64,000 nt of DNA from Corynespora cassiicola (Eukaryota; Ascomycota; Dothideomycetes; Pleosporales; Corynesporascaceae), in assembly GCA_022059125.1 (NCBI GenBank), contig JAEUWY010000012.1, positions 1,922,001 through 1,986,000 of the forward strand. The letters run 5' to 3'. Within the stretch, counting starts at the first letter, position 1. Each line of letters starts with the position of its first letter. The translations under genes and the position numbers were made by a program. The notes beneath the pieces were generated by a model that was not told the origin of the DNA, did not search any database, and was given only the letters and a program-made list of their open reading frames with translations. Of the stretch, positions 39,568 to 52,791 are shown piece after piece.

Positions 39568-40902
39568 TTATTTCACTGCCAGCGGTTGTGATTGTGCAGA
39601 CGTGTGGGTCGGGGCCTTTTGCAGCGCTGGACCAGTAGGATTCGACTTTGCGGACTGTGCGTTTCCTGCATTTTGCTGCGTCTGCGTCTGCGGCACGCGC
39701 TGGCCGCCCGCCGGCGCGTCTCTTCTCCTGACCAGCAGGCTCTTGAAGGCGCCAAGCCATCTTGCCAAAGTATCCTCGTCGGGAGCACAGAACCGATAGT
39801 TCTTCTCTTCGGAAATGACCTGCATGCAGTACTGCTTGCTCTTGGAAGCGGGGTCGATGTCGACTGCATCAATGATGCTCGCAAACGGTATAATAAGGTT
39901 CGCAGAGTACTCTTGGTCGTTCTTGTACAGGCCAAGCGCCTTTGGTCGGAGGACCACCCAAACCTTCTTCCACGAACGCACGCCCCCCTTGCTCTTGAGC
40001 ACGTAGAGCCAACCGTGGAAGATGACGCGCTCGTCGTCGGGCGTGGAGCCAACATTGCTCTGCTGGCTCGTGTTGCGATTCTGCTCCGACTTGCGCGGGA
40101 GGGAGACGGCCGAGCCCTGGAAGGGAGCCTGTACGGGGCCGCCCGTGTCTGAGAAATCCGAAAAGGACCCGTAGTCGTTTCCAGAGTAGTTCAATGCATG
40201 CGACGGGCGGCGCGCGCTGTGCATGTTCTCGGGAGCCACTGAGCTCGACGGCCTCGGCTCCGCTTCCGAGGAGCTCGAGGCAATATCCCTCTTGGCCAGC
40301 CTGTCAAAGCCCGTAAACGTCTTCTTGCCCGTGGGACTCATCAGAATCATCTCCTCCTCTTCCTCGTTTATGCGCGCCTCGGCCCGAATCAAGTCCACCC
40401 ACTCCTGGGCCTCCTTCTCCGAGGCGGCGCTGAGGTGGTAGTTGCGCGCCGGGGAGAAGACGCCAAAGACGTGCTCTTTCTTCTTCTTGGAGTCCTTTTG
40501 GCGGGCAATGGCGGTGATTTCGGAGAGGGAGATTTGGTGGCGCAACTTGGTCTCGTCCTTGTCCTTGTAGATGGAGAGCAGGTTGGGGCGTAGCACGAGG
40601 TAGACGGGCTTCCAGGACTGTGAGGGGGTTAGCTAGCATGCACCTGGGAGGCTCAACGCGTGGCCACGACGGACCTTTGTCTTGCGGGTGCGCTTCACGA
40701 CGGTGCCAGACTTGATGACGCGGTCGAATTCGAAGCTGCCGTTTTGGTTGACGGGCGACATGACGCTCAGGCCGGCGTGGGAGTTCCTGACGGTCTCGAT
40801 GCGCGGCTGGGGCAGTGACGGGTCGAGCTTCATGGACGCAGGGCGGATGGAGATGGGCTTCGAGGCAGCCTGGGGGGCGTTTTCCGCCACGGTCGCAGCC
40901 AT
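39568..40902 (-). CDS. Tandem PH-domain protein (Opy1-like)
   Basis: Minus-strand exons 40902-40675 and 40617-39568 give 425 residues. The 57 nt intron has a less usual GTCCGT donor and CAG acceptor, phase 0. Splicing rebuilds the first PH domain across the junction (Arg-Lys-Thr-Lys then SWKPVYLVLRPNLLSIYKD), which supports the model; the PH1 domain is about residues 60-155. A Ser-rich disordered linker follows, then PH2 at about 274-372 (VIFHGWLYVLKSKGGVRSWK) and a Gln/Ala-rich tail. Two PH domains with this spacing match yeast Opy1, a PI(4,5)P2 sensor at the plasma membrane; other double-PH fungal adaptors are possible. It is divergently transcribed from EFL1. Confidence 0.9.
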
Positions 40903-41723
40903 AGTTGCGGATTCTGCATTCACGGGGCGGGGAGCAGCGTGTATAGGAGGGAGGGTGGGCGTGGTTGTTGGGTGGCGTGTGGGTCGGTCGAGTGAGCTGG
41001 CGGGAGGTGTTGGCGGTATGCGTTTGTCGGGGGGCGTGGAGTTATATTTTGGACGAGTTATGAAGGGAGATCGGCGACGGGGCCAGGCCGCGACAGGGGA
41101 GATGCATGAACCTGGAACTGCAGAGCGCTGCTGTCTTGGGCGAGGGCGAGGGCGCCGCGACGGGCTCTGCGGGCGCAACGGGTATTTATGGGGGAGCTGG
41201 CGGCCGGGGACCTGCACAGGGCGACGATGGCAAGAAGGCGGATGGGTGGTGGACTGCTGCGTGCTGCTGACCCGACGAGGCCCAGCAAGCTCGCCCGCTC
41301 GCCAGCTCGGGAACTGACGTCTGGCGCAGCCGCCGAGCCTGACAAGCACTCCAGGCACGCTGCCCAGCGGGGTTTCGCGTCCGTTTCTGATTTTCTTTGA
41401 CGTCTGCCCGCATCCAACCAGCGCCGCCGCGCCAGAGCCCACGTCTACACGACCATCCTCCTCGAATTTCTCCTGTTCCGGCCCAGACTCGACCCACGCT
41501 GAAACCTGCCCTCTGTCGCCCTCTGTCGCCCTCGAGAGCGCGCCCCCCCCGCCGCCGAACGCGACGCCGCCAGCCTGTCCCCGCGACTCGCCAGGCAAAA
41601 AAAGCACCGGGCTCTGCCATCCGCATCCGGCCACGCTCGCACCGCACTGGCTCTTGTGCTGGCACCGCGACAGCGACAGCGACAGCTCCGCATCCGCTGG
41701 CACCGCCGCGGCCAACAGCAAGA
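40903..41723. promoter_or_regulatory. Shared bidirectional promoter of PH-domain gene and EFL1
   Basis: These 821 bp separate two divergent ATGs. The region is GC-rich with repeats such as a direct duplication of ccctctgtcg near 41510-41530. Long ORFs cross it on the minus strand but show only Pro/Arg/Ala-rich low complexity, so they are not accepted as genes. Confidence 0.6.
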
Positions 41724-44700
41724 ATGCCTGTCGTCGCGCCCGAAAAGCTGGTGTCGCTGCACCGCGACGCCGAGGGCATAAGAAACGTACCGCAGCACCC
41801 CACCACCGCCTCACTGTGCGCCCGCGCTGATTGCCCCGCCAGATATGCATCCTCGCCCACGTCGACCATGGCAAGACGTCCCTCACCGACGCCCTGATCG
41901 CCACCAACGGCATCATCTCCCCGAAGCTGGCTGGCAAGATCAGATACCTAGACTCGCGGCCCGATGAGCAGCTGCGCGGCATTACCATGGAGTCGTCGGC
42001 CATCTCCCTGTACTTTTCCATGATGCGCCGCGCCGGCCCTGACGCCGCCGCCCAGAAGCAGGAATACCTGATCAACCTGATAGACTCCCCCGGACACATA
42101 GACTTTAGCTACGAGGTGTCGACCGCCTCGCGCCTGTGCGATGGCGCCGTCGTGCTCGTAGACGCCGTTGAGGGCGTGTGTAGCCAGACCGTGACCGTGC
42201 TGCGCCAGTCGTGGATCGAAAAACTAAAGCCCTTGCTCGTTATTAACAAGATGGACAGACTAATCACAGAGCTGAAGATGAGCCCCGGCGAGGCATACAC
42301 GCATCTGAGCAAGCTGCTCGAACAGGTAAACGCCGTCATGGGCAGCTTCTACCAGGGCGAGCGCATGGAGGAGGACCTGCGGTGGCGCGAGAAGATGGAG
42401 GAGCGGCTGAACGCCGCTGCCGCCGCTACAGACAAGCCAAGCGCCGCAGCCTCCATTCTAGACAACGGCGACGGCATCGACACCACAAACACGCCCGCCG
42501 AGTACGAGGAAAGGGACGACGAGGACATTTACTTTGCGCCCGAGAAGAACAACGTCATCTTCAGCAGCGCCGTCGATGGCTGGGCCTTCACCGTGAAGCA
42601 ATTTGCAGCCCTCTACGAGCGGAAGCTGGGTATCAAGCGCTCCGTTCTGGAAAAGGTGCTGTGGGGCGACTACTACCTCGACCCCAAGACGAAGCGAGTC
42701 CTTGGATCCAAGCATCTCAAGGGCCGCAATCTTAAGCCAATGTTTGTCCAGCTTGTGCTCGACAACATATGGGCCGTCTACCAGGCCACTACCGGAGGTA
42801 ACAATGGGAAGGGGTGCGTGGATTCCCTTTTCTTCTCCCTCTCTTTCCGTCTCTGCCTCGCCTCTCTTCGTTTTTCTCGTCTTCTTGTACGTACCAATAT
42901 ACTCATTCCTCGTCCCGCAGAGATCCCGCCCTGGTTGAGAAGATTATCAAGTCGCTTTCCATAACCGTGCCAGTCCACATCCTTCGCTCTCGCGACCCTC
43001 GTGCGCTCCTTACCGCCCTGTTCGCCGCTTGGCTTCCCTTGTCCACCGCCCTCTTGGTGTCCGTCATTGAACATCTGCCCGCGCCGCCAAAGGCACAGGC
43101 TGAGCGGATGCCCGAGCTCATAGACAGCTCCCCCGGCGCCGACTATGTTTCACCCGAAGTTCGCCAGGCCATCACCGAGTTTGGCACGTCAGAAAACGCC
43201 CCGGTCGTTGCTTATGTCAGCAAGATGGTTTCCATACCCGAAAGCGAGCTGCCGCACAACAAGAGGCGGGGAGGTGCCCTCAGTGCAGAAGAGGCGAGGG
43301 AGTTGGGGAGGAAGAAGCGCGCCGAGATCGCGCGACAGCAGGCCTTGACTTCCGAAGGCGGCTCTGACTCCTCTGGTCTCGCGGATGCTCTTGGCTCGAC
43401 GGCTATTGGTGAGACCGAGACTCCCGAGGAGGCCGAGGAGACAAAGGAGGAAGTAGAGCACTTGATTGGGTTCGCGCGTATCTATTCGGGCACGTTGCAC
43501 GTTGGGGACGAGGTCTACGTTCTCGGCCCGAAGTTCACGCCAGCCAAACCACACGCTTCCCCCGAGCCGCAAAAGGTAAAGGTCACATCGCTCTACCTCA
43601 TGATGGGACGGAGTCTCGAGCCTTTGGAGTCCGTGCCGGCCGGTGTAGTGTTTGGTATTGGCGGTCTTGCTGGCCATGTCCTTAAATCCGGAACCCTGTG
43701 TTCCCAGCTGCCTGGCTCCGTAAACCTGGCAGGTATCACTATGGGCACACAGCCCATCGTGCGAGTGGCCCTGGAGCCGGAGAATCCGTACGACTTGGAC
43801 AAGATGGTGCACGGACTGCAACTGCTTGTGCAGAGCGATCCCTGTGCCGAGTATGAGCTTCTTCCAAGTGGAGAGCACGTGATCCTGACTGCGGGAGAAT
43901 TGCATCTCGAGAGATGTCTAAAGGATCTGAGAGAGCGATTTGCCAAGTGCGAGATTCAAGCTGGTGCACCTATCGTGCCCTACCGAGAATCCATTGTTGC
44001 TGCAGCTGAAATGAACCCGCCCAAGGATCCCAATCTACCAAGAGGTACTGTCATTGGCGTGACGCCGAGCAAGCAGCTGTCTATCCGCCTGCGGGTCCGG
44101 CCTCTTCCTCCAACCGTCACCGAGTTCCTCGGGAAACATGCATCGGCCATCAAGCGGCTGTTTGCTGAGCGACGGGCCGAAGAAGAAAGGACAGACACAT
44201 CGCCAGAAGGCGCTGAGGCCGAAAAAGACGGAATGGAAGAGGCCGAACAACTCGACACCGGCCACACCCTTAGTGCAGCAGAGTTCAAACAGAAGCTCAC
44301 CGAAGCTTTCAGAGAAGCCAAGGGTCAGAAGGAGACATGGTCCGAAGTCATCGACAAGATTACCGCATTCGGGCCTAGAAGAGTGGGGCCAAACATCCTG
44401 GTCGATGCTACGAGTAGCGGCATCTTTAGCAGAGCGTAAGTTGACTACAAACGCCTCATGGACTGTACTAACCCTCGGCAGTCTCCGCGAATCTTCGTCG
44501 CCCGAAGGAGACTCGGAAACGACGTCGTCCAGCAAAGCGCTCACTCCCCACTCCTTTGCGCACAACATAACCTATGCCTTCCAGCTCGCGACCGCCCAGG
44601 GACCCCTCTGTGCCGAGCCCGTCCAGGGTATTGCCGTTTTCCTCGAAGAAGTGACAATCGACGCTTCCGCCTCGGAGGATGCCAGCCTGGAACGTATAGG

Positions 44701-45214
44701 CCGTCTTACAGGTGAAGTTTTGAAAACAACCCGCGACGCTATCCGCCAAGGCTTCCTCGATTGGTCCCCCCGCATCCTCCTCGCCATGTACTCGTGCGAA
44801 ATCCAGGCCTCGACCGACGTTCTTGGGCGCGTTTACGCCGTCCTCACGCGCCGCCGCGGTACCATCCTCTCGGAGACGCTGTCCGAGACTTCGTCGGCGA
44901 GTACCACGGGCTCGCAGACGTTCACCATCAACGCCCTCTTGCCCGTCGCCGAGTCCTTTGGCTTCAGCGACGAGATCCGAAAGCGCAGTTCTGGGTCTGC
45001 TTCGCCGCAGCTCAGGTTCGCGGGCTTCGAGATGTTGGATGAGGATCCGTTTTGGGTGCCGTTTACCGAGGATGAGTTGGAGGATTTGGGCGAGTTGGCG
45101 GATCGGGAGAATGTGGCTAAGAGGTATGTGGATGGGGTTAGGAGAAGGAAGGGTTTGTTCATCAAGGAGGTGTTGGTCAAGGATGCGGAGAAGCAGAAGA
45201 CGCTGAAGAGGTAG
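41724..45214 (+). CDS. EFL1: Ribosome assembly GTPase EFL1 (Ria1)
   Basis: EFL1 works with SBDS to evict eIF6/Tif6 from late cytoplasmic 60S subunits. Exons 41724-41786, 41843-42813, 42921-44435 and 44482-45214 encode 1093 residues, close to yeast Ria1 (1110). The introns are 56, 107 and 46 nt. The first exon gives 21 residues (MPVVAPEKLVSLHRDAEGIR), then the G1 loop AHVDHGKTSL (residues 26-35), RGITMESS, DSPGHIDFSYE (102-112) and NKMDR (156-160). The acidic insertion typical of EFL1 follows around residues 200-250. EF-2-like domains II-V follow, with LERCLKDLRERF in domain III and GDSETTSS in the variable loop before domain IV. The donor GTGCGT of intron 2 was chosen because it alone restores the frame NNGKGDPALVEK. 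Confidence 0.95.
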
Positions 45215-45733
45215 AGTCATTTGGTTGGAAAAGTTTGCATGTCACGAAGCCATCATCACGCTGCATTATGAACGCATTATGAGTTCGGAGAAATGATCTT
45301 GGTTGGGATATCTGTATGATGCTCTGCTGCCATCGTAGAGTCTTATACATTTGAAGAAAAAAAGGGAGAGGTAACACGCGGTTGGCATTATAGATTATTA
45401 TGAGTTTGATTAGGGTTAACCCTTGCAGAGCTGTCGATTTCACGGAAGTGGCGAATGACTGCGGTTGAGTTCTAGGGTCTCATTGACCGCCCAAATAGAA
45501 ATCAAATCATTGAAACAGCTCACGGTCTCATTGAAATTCCAACAAGATATGTCAACAACCAATTCCATGGATGTAACTATCCCAAGGTTACAAGATGTAT
45601 TGTATGGTCTAAACTGGCTGTGTATTCCTCTATTTGCTCTACGACTAACAAAAGAAAAGTATGTTTGGAAATGACTGCGCACTAACTAAGGTAGGAAAGC
45701 CTGCGCCTAATTTCACAAATTGTTACAGCCGCT
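45215..45733. other. Convergent 3' region between EFL1 and the PKS
   Basis: 519 bp without genes, where conserved core DNA meets the metabolite locus. A 12 bp perfect palindrome AGGGTTAACCCT lies at 45412-45423. Short ORFs only. Confidence 0.6.
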
Positions 45734-48700
45734 CTAGTTCAAGAATCCAATCTCCTTCCAAATGTGGATGTACTTCCTCACCACCTCCTCGCTCACCGGA
45801 CCCACACTGTTCAAACTCTCCGAATGTTGGAGAGATTTCTCAACATCCAACACTAGCCCTCCACATGACATTTTCAGATAATTGTCATCCAAGAAGCCCA
45901 GCAGAGTCGCGGCGGGGTTATTGTGCTGTGGCGCATTCCGCACCCGCTCCACCCACTCCTCAAACGGAATCAAGCTCGGGATCCCCAGAGCATCCGACAA
46001 CACGGCATTGAGCTCGCTCCACGGCTGGCCCACCGGATTTTCCACATGGTAAATCGGGTACGGATCCACCTTGGAGAGCGTCAGGTCCGCCAACGCCGCC
46101 GCCACATCGTTGACCGGCGTCCAATACGCCTTGCCACCGACGTCTGGCAACGCCCCCAGCGTCTGCGACGACTTGACCAAGAAGCCAAAATGCTCCATCG
46201 GATTCCAATACCCGCTCGTCTTGGAGCCGGCAATCTGCCCGAGGCGCACGGCCATGGTGCGGAACCTGTCGGCGTGCTGGTGCAGCGTCTCGTCGAGCAT
46301 GCGCTCGCAGCCCCACTTTGCGTCGCCGTAGCCGTTGGGCAGGACCGTGTCGATGGTGGTGCGCTGCTCGGGCACCATGGTCACGGCCTCGGTGCTGTCC
46401 TGGCCGTAGTGTCCCACCACGCCGATGGACGACACCATCTGGAAGGTGAACTTGAAGCTGGCGGGGCGCCGCGAGGCTGCTGCAGACGCGAAGTCGAGCA
46501 GGTTGCGCATCACCTGGAACTGCGACTCGAAGCCGGCAAGGGCGCGCTTGGCGCTCATGGGCCATGCCTGGTGGATGAGGTGCGTGACCGAGGCCACGGT
46601 CGCGTCGTACTGGTCGGCGGAGAGGCCAAAGTTGGGCTTCGCAGTGTCCGTCTGGAAGACGGTGACTTTGTGCTTGAGGTCTTCGGGGAAGCGGATGCCC
46701 TTGCCGCGCATGGCCTTGTATTGGCGCGTGTAGGGCTCGGCTTTGTTCTCGCGGTTGAGCACTATGACCTTTTGCACCGAGGGGAGCTGGGCGAGGTGGT
46801 AGACTAGGTGGCCACCCAGGCTTCCCGAGCCGCCAGTGACCATTATGACCTTTTCGTTCTCGCTTGGTGCCTTGGAGGTCGGGGAAGAGGATGGAGCAGT
46901 GAACCCGGCAGTGTACTGGCGGACATATTCGTCGACGGCTTGTTTGCGGGTCGCGAGATCAGGCTCCTCGCTTTCCTTTTGCTTTCCTGCGGCATTTTTT
47001 GGCTTCACTTCGGTCGGGACAGGCGCTGGGACTTCCTTGATGGTTGGTGGAGGCTCGACACTGCTAGCATCGTTTCCTCCGCTCAGCAGGCGCTTGAGGT
47101 CGGCCACGGTCGGGCATTCGAGGAACAGCGACTCGTGTTGGATATCAAGTTCGAGCTCATCCCGGAATCGACTCACCACCACAAGCGACAAGAGCGAGTC
47201 GACGCCAGCATCGGCAAAGTTGGTATCGTCGGTCAGCTCTTCGACCGCCAGACCGCTCTCCTCCGAAACAATCTGCAGGGCACGCATAAGGCCGTCCTTT
47301 GACATGCCGGCATGCTCGACCGACTCGGGAGTGGTCATTCCCGTGTGGGTGGCGGTCGTGGGATTCGTGTCGCTCGACCGCGGTGTCGACGTTCCAGTGG
47401 TGCTCACACTGTCGATTCCCAGGCCTGTCTTGAGTTCGCCAACGGTCGGGTGCTCGTAGAAGAGGGAGTTGAAATCGATGTCGATGTCGAGCTCTTCCTT
47501 GAATCGTGCGGAGATGGTCAAACCCATGAGAGAGTCGACCCCAACGTCAGCGAAGACGGTGCTGTCGGTCAAGTCATCTACGGAAAGCCCACTCTCTTCC
47601 GCGATGATGGCGAGGGCTTGGGATAGTTTCGAAGGCCCGCTTGGCACTGCGGCCGCTGGTGGCATAAGAGTGTTCGCAGCAGGAACTGGCAGCGAGATTT
47701 GCTTGTGCTGGACAGGCTGCTGCTTTTGGGATTTGCTTCCGCTCTCGAGGGACAAAATGACCTTGAGGACTCTGCGAGGTACTCCTTGGATCTGGTTGCG
47801 TATTAGTCACTGTGCACAGTTACCAGGGTCGGGATCTACAAACCGCAATCTCTCCGAAAGATGCCACAACCTTGTCGCCATCGAGGATGACGACGTCTCC
47901 GAACCAGAGCTTGTCCTGCCCTTGCTTCATGTGAGTGAAGGTGACATATTCCTTGTCGAAGTCGAGCGGTTCGAACATCTGGAATGAGCCCCATCCGTGG
48001 TTCATGAAAACTTCCACGTCCAAATCAGAAAAGTCATTGCAGTTCATGGTGAAACCACAGCACTGTGTCAACGCGTCGATGATGGCGGGATGAGTGTGAT
48101 ACGAGCCGCCCCGCTTGACACTTCCAAATCTGAGGCGACCTGTTGTCTCGAGCGTCTTGCTGTTGACAATCATCTCATCGATGGCCCTATAGTCATCGTG
48201 GAAACGTGCCAAGGGCCTGATCGCACGGTACGCCATGGGTCGATTGAATCGACCAGTGACTCCCGATGCGACCCCGCTTCTAAGAGTCTCAATCTTCTTC
48301 TTCAAGTTTGGCACTTCTGCCTGGAGCTTTTGCTGAAGGCCAGGCTTCTTGAATCGCAGAACGCAGCGTGAGTGCTCTTGAAGATTGTTCTTGTTCTGAA
48401 CAAAGTTAGTAGTGGTCTGATTAAATTGACCGGCTTACTCACGTCGAAAGACATAAACTTCATTTTCGCTGCTTGAGACTCCCAATCAACCTCCACGTGC
48501 GACTGGAGAAACTGTTGAGTAGCTCCAGCCTTCAGAATTAGCGCCTTTGAAATGGTCATATCCGTTATATCGAGCTGGTTCTCGTCTTGAGTCGGATTGT
48601 AGCGCTCGAGAAGGTATCGTCCGACTGTCAATGTGATATCGGCATACACTGAAGGAGTGCAGAGCGGGATGCCATCCACTTCGTGACCCTGTACTAAAGG

Positions 48701-51700
48701 ACTGAGATCCTTCCGCGCTATGTCTGATTGGACAATGATCTTCGTCTTCTTGGAATCACCCGATTCTTCCAGGACACTGTGAACCGTCGTGCTCTCTAGT
48801 CGCGCAGATTGGGCAATTGTAAGAGGAGGATCTCCTTTGCGGAGCGACCAATCATTCACATACTGGATCCAGTACTGCTTGGTGTCCCATGAATAGGCAG
48901 GGAGAGAGAGAACATTGTGCGAGGCCTTGAAGTCTCGGTGGAACTCAGCCCATCGGATGTCCGCTCCAGTGGTGTAAAGCGTGTTCAAGGTCGATCCCAA
49001 GATCTGCCACATGTCTCGACCACGCTGTGCGGTGGGGAGCGTTACCATTTGCGATCCCAGAGTAGCCTTGATCATACTTGAAACTGCCGGGTGGGGACCA
49101 ATCTCAAGCGTAGTGGTTTGGTCGGTGATTATGCCATCGCTTTGTGCCTCTACTAGTGCCTCGAGCATATTGACCGTTTCGCGGCAGTGCCTAGCCAGAT
49201 ACTCGGCGCTGAACTTTCCGGCATCTTCAACCACAATTCCATCGAGAGGGCATAGAACAGGCATCTTTGGCTTGTGGAATGTGACAGCGCTTGCCATAGT
49301 CGTCAGGTCAGATAGGATAGGCTCCATCTGAGCAGAATGGAAAGCGTAGGGAAGCTTCAGAACGATGGAATCCAGACCAGCATCTGCCAGCAGGCGCTTG
49401 AGGTTGGCGATTTCTTCGTTCGATCCCGCGAGTACGGTCTCGATTGGCGAGTTGATGCAGGCTATTTGGAGCTCGGTAGTTTTGAGCGCTTTGGTGACAT
49501 CATCTACAGCTCCCTTGACAACGAGCATAGCGTGGGTGTCCCGTGTGCACTTTTCTTCGAGTAGCTTCGCCCGGTTACCGACGAGGTAGATGGTATCGGC
49601 GTCGGATAATACGCCTGCTACATTCAGAGCGGCGTATTCTCCTAGGCTGTGACCGCTGACAGCAAGTGGGGCGAGATTCCAGGATGCCAACGTCTTGTAC
49701 ATTGAAATCTGGAGGCAGATGCTCGCCAGATGAACCACGACCGGTGAGAAATTATTAAAATCTCGGTCGGTAGATTCGATAACTGGGAGGATGGATCCAA
49801 ATCCTTGACTTTGTGCAATGTGATTCAAGCGATGCATCTCAGTCCGGAAGATCGAGAAATTGTCGAACATGGTTTTTCCCATGCCTGGATACAAGGCTCC
49901 TTGTCCGGTGAAGGTGAACATGATCTTCGGTATACTCTTCGGTCTTGTGACTCCCTTGTTATCTCTAAGCGCAGCTTGAATCTGTGACTTGAGACCCTCG
50001 GTCGAAGAAGCGGACAGCATGACACGATGCGGGTGGTGTATGCGGCGAGCTGTGGTGGTATAGGAAAGCTGGCCCAATGATACACTTGGATTCTCCTCAA
50101 GGTAGTTCAGCATAGTGTGGAGGTTGCCCTGGAGTGAGATTCCGTTCTTTGCTGATATAGCTACTAGATGGTGTGTGCGAGGGTCTTCGGCGTAGTTAGG
50201 GGCCTCCACAGTTGGTGCGTCCTCAATTAGCAGAGCCGAGTTTCCACCAGCAGCACTAAAGTTGTTCACGAATACTCGTCTGGGTTTCAAAGGGTCTGAA
50301 CTGCGCTCCCATTCCACTGGTTTGAGTGCGATGTTCACCTTGCGCTCTTGAAGATCAGTCGGGAATCTGTGGTTGATCTTTGTCTTGATACCACAGTGTG
50401 GCACAATCGTGTTCTTCTGCATCATGAGCAAGACCTTGATCAAACTTGAGATGCCTGATGCGGCTTCTCCATGACCAATGTTAGCTTTTGCAGATCCGAG
50501 GTACAGTTGCTCGTTTTCCTTTCGCCCCTTCTCGATCTTGGACAAGGGTGGTGCGAACGTATCGAGAACACTGGACATTTCTCCTGCATCACCTGCTTGA
50601 GTTCCTCTATAAAGAGTTAGCGATGTTACAGAGTCTTCAATATTGATCATGGATGGTAACTTACGTTCCGTGCATCTCAACGTAGCCCACTGTATAAGGG
50701 TCCACTCCACCTTGGTTGAGGATCTTGCTGAAGATGGCTCTTTGTGCACCCACGTGCGGTCGGGTAATAGACTCTGACTCAGCCGAATGATTGGTGTTGG
50801 CTCCAAGGATAAGCCCCAATATCGGGTCCTTATCCATCACAGCATCTTCGAGACGCTTGATAATAATTGTTCCAATTCCTTCGCCTCGGCAATACCCGTC
50901 AGCAGTGTCGTCAAAAGTCTTACAATTTCCCGTTCGGGAAAGGAAATGACCTCGATCAAGACCAGCTGTAAAGTCGGGGTTTGTCAAGACGTTGGTTCCT
51001 CCGGCAATAGCTGTATCGATGTCTCCCCGCCATAGGGAGTTGCAAGCAAGATGAATGCCAGCCAAGCTTGATGAGCATGCTGTATCGACCGCATAACTAG
51101 GGCCGCTGAATTTGAAACAGTAGTTGATTCGACCAGGGATAAATGCTCGATTCCCTCCAGGAATGAAGTATGTATCGATAGCCTGGGCACTGTTTGTCTC
51201 CATCCAGTCATTGCTTGTGACACCGTAGAAAACACCAACGCGATCGCGTCTGGTAGATGGCGTGGCATCAGGAACAAGACCCGCTTGCTCAATTGCTTCA
51301 TATGCCGTCATCAATGCCAGGCGCTGTGCCGGATCGATTTGAGGCGCTTCCCTTGGCGAGATATTGAAGAAACGGGCGTCGAATTCTGCCGGGTCATCCA
51401 GCCAACAACCGAATGGGGTTGCGCTAGTGTTCTTCTTAGCGCCGGTTGGGTCGACATGGGTCTTTACATCCCAGTGCAAAGCAGGGGCTGGCTTATGAAC
51501 ATCCAATCCCTGATGCAGAAGATCCCAAAAGGCGTCAATACCCTTGGCCCCTGGAAAGCGCCCCGACATGCCAATAATAGCAAGCTTGGGTGTCTTCCGG
51601 TTTGAAGAAGTTGTTCTTGAGTCGAGAACAGCTTTTTGGGGCACCTGTGTAGGAAGCATCAAAGAGCGCAGTGGAGTTTGTCTGAACTCGGAGTAAATGT

Positions 51701-52791
51701 GTTGATCAGCCGTTGTGGCGAGTGGAACAACGGTGAATGGTCTAGACCCGCCCTGTTGGACCCAGACTTGGATTTCATCGAGTATATCGCTCCACTTGAT
51801 AGGCTTCAAGAGAATTTTCCTGACTGCGTCTGTCAACAGTGTCGCAAAGTTGGGCGTCTCTTCCGGTTTGCGACCGGACAACACCGGGATCTGCTCGCAC
51901 ATATCGCCTCTCTCCGTCGATATGTGTTTGACCAGCTCAAGGACATCGTAGTCGCTGTGTATGTGAGGAGCATGGTAGGGCCCAAAGATGGGAATGCTCT
52001 TGTATCTGGTGTTTCGGAAACACTTCGACTCGGTGAAGAGTTTGAGCGACGATGGAGGCCCACTAACCGTGCACCAATTCGATGCATAAGCGCTAACGTA
52101 TGGCCGACTGGTCAAGGGGAGAGCCTTTACACTATGAGTGAATTTTTAGATTTAAAAGACTGAGGGCGTACTCACACTTTCTTCACAGAATTTTCGGACA
52201 ATCTCTGGAGCCGCTGGGTCAGGTATGATAATAGACCAGCTTTGATCAGATTGGTGTGTAGAAGATACACGGCTTGCAGCTTCATTTACAGCCAGACCAG
52301 TTTTGAAAGCCGTCTTGACAGCATCCGAACCTAGAGAAACAATATCTAGCAAATTCTGGCTGCAACTGACGACTGCGGCTGCCAGTGTTCCAGTACAGAG
52401 ACCTGCTGCCCTAGATACTTCTGCGCCTGGAGACCAGTCCTTTGCTTGGCTATAAAGTGTCAGCCCTGGTTCAATTCGATATTAAATTAAAATTACCAAC
52501 TCACATAATGAAAAGCCCCAGCTGATACATGCAGGTCACTGCCATATCAAGTGGAACATATCGCTTTCCATTCTTTCCCCAAAGAATAAGATCCTCGATA
52601 CATGTAAAGCGTGGGAGCTCTTCCTTGATGTCCTGAGGAAGACTGTATATCTCCACACGGACTGCATCGTATGCCTTTTCAAGAAAAGCTTCGAGAACTG
52701 GGTTGTCGCGATTCTGGAGAAGCTCTTTCAAGCGAGGCGCTATATCAAAAGTTTGGTCACCGAACAAGTACAACTTTAGATGGTCTGCCAT
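45734..52791 (-). CDS. Non-reducing polyketide synthase, SAT-KS-AT-PT-ACP-ACP-R
   Basis: It builds an aromatic polyketide from malonyl-CoA without reduction during extension. Minus-strand exons 52791-52505, 52449-52176, 52124-50665, 50606-48443, 48395-47844 and 47791-45734 give 2264 residues; introns are 46-57 nt. Domains: SAT about 1-350 (Cys114 in GLCTG, His near 238 in FGPYHAPH); KS from about 366 (Cys537 in DTACSSS; HGTGT); AT about 895-1200 (Ser994 in GHSLGEYA); PT dyad His1315 (GHEVDG) and Asp1502 (AIIDAL); ACP serines 1666 and 1778 (GVDSL); and a C-terminal NAD(P)H reductase (TGGSGSLGGHL, then a Tyr-x3-Lys in YGDAK). No methyltransferase or thioesterase is present, so release should give an aldehyde or alcohol. 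Intron 2 needs an AAG acceptor; its junction is the least certain point. SAT starter type and chain length are not predictable by eye. Confidence 0.93.

Noticed and set aside
40903..42099. Long minus-strand frame upstream of the PH-domain gene and plus-strand 41397-41897 ORF
   Set aside because: Both are Pro/Arg/Ala low-complexity readings of the GC-rich bidirectional promoter; the PH gene has a clear ATG at 40902 and EFL1 one at 41724.
45923..46807. 294-codon plus-strand ORF opposite the PKS reductase domain
   Set aside because: Shadow frame rich in Arg/His/Leu from GC-biased codons; the minus strand encodes the reductase motifs.
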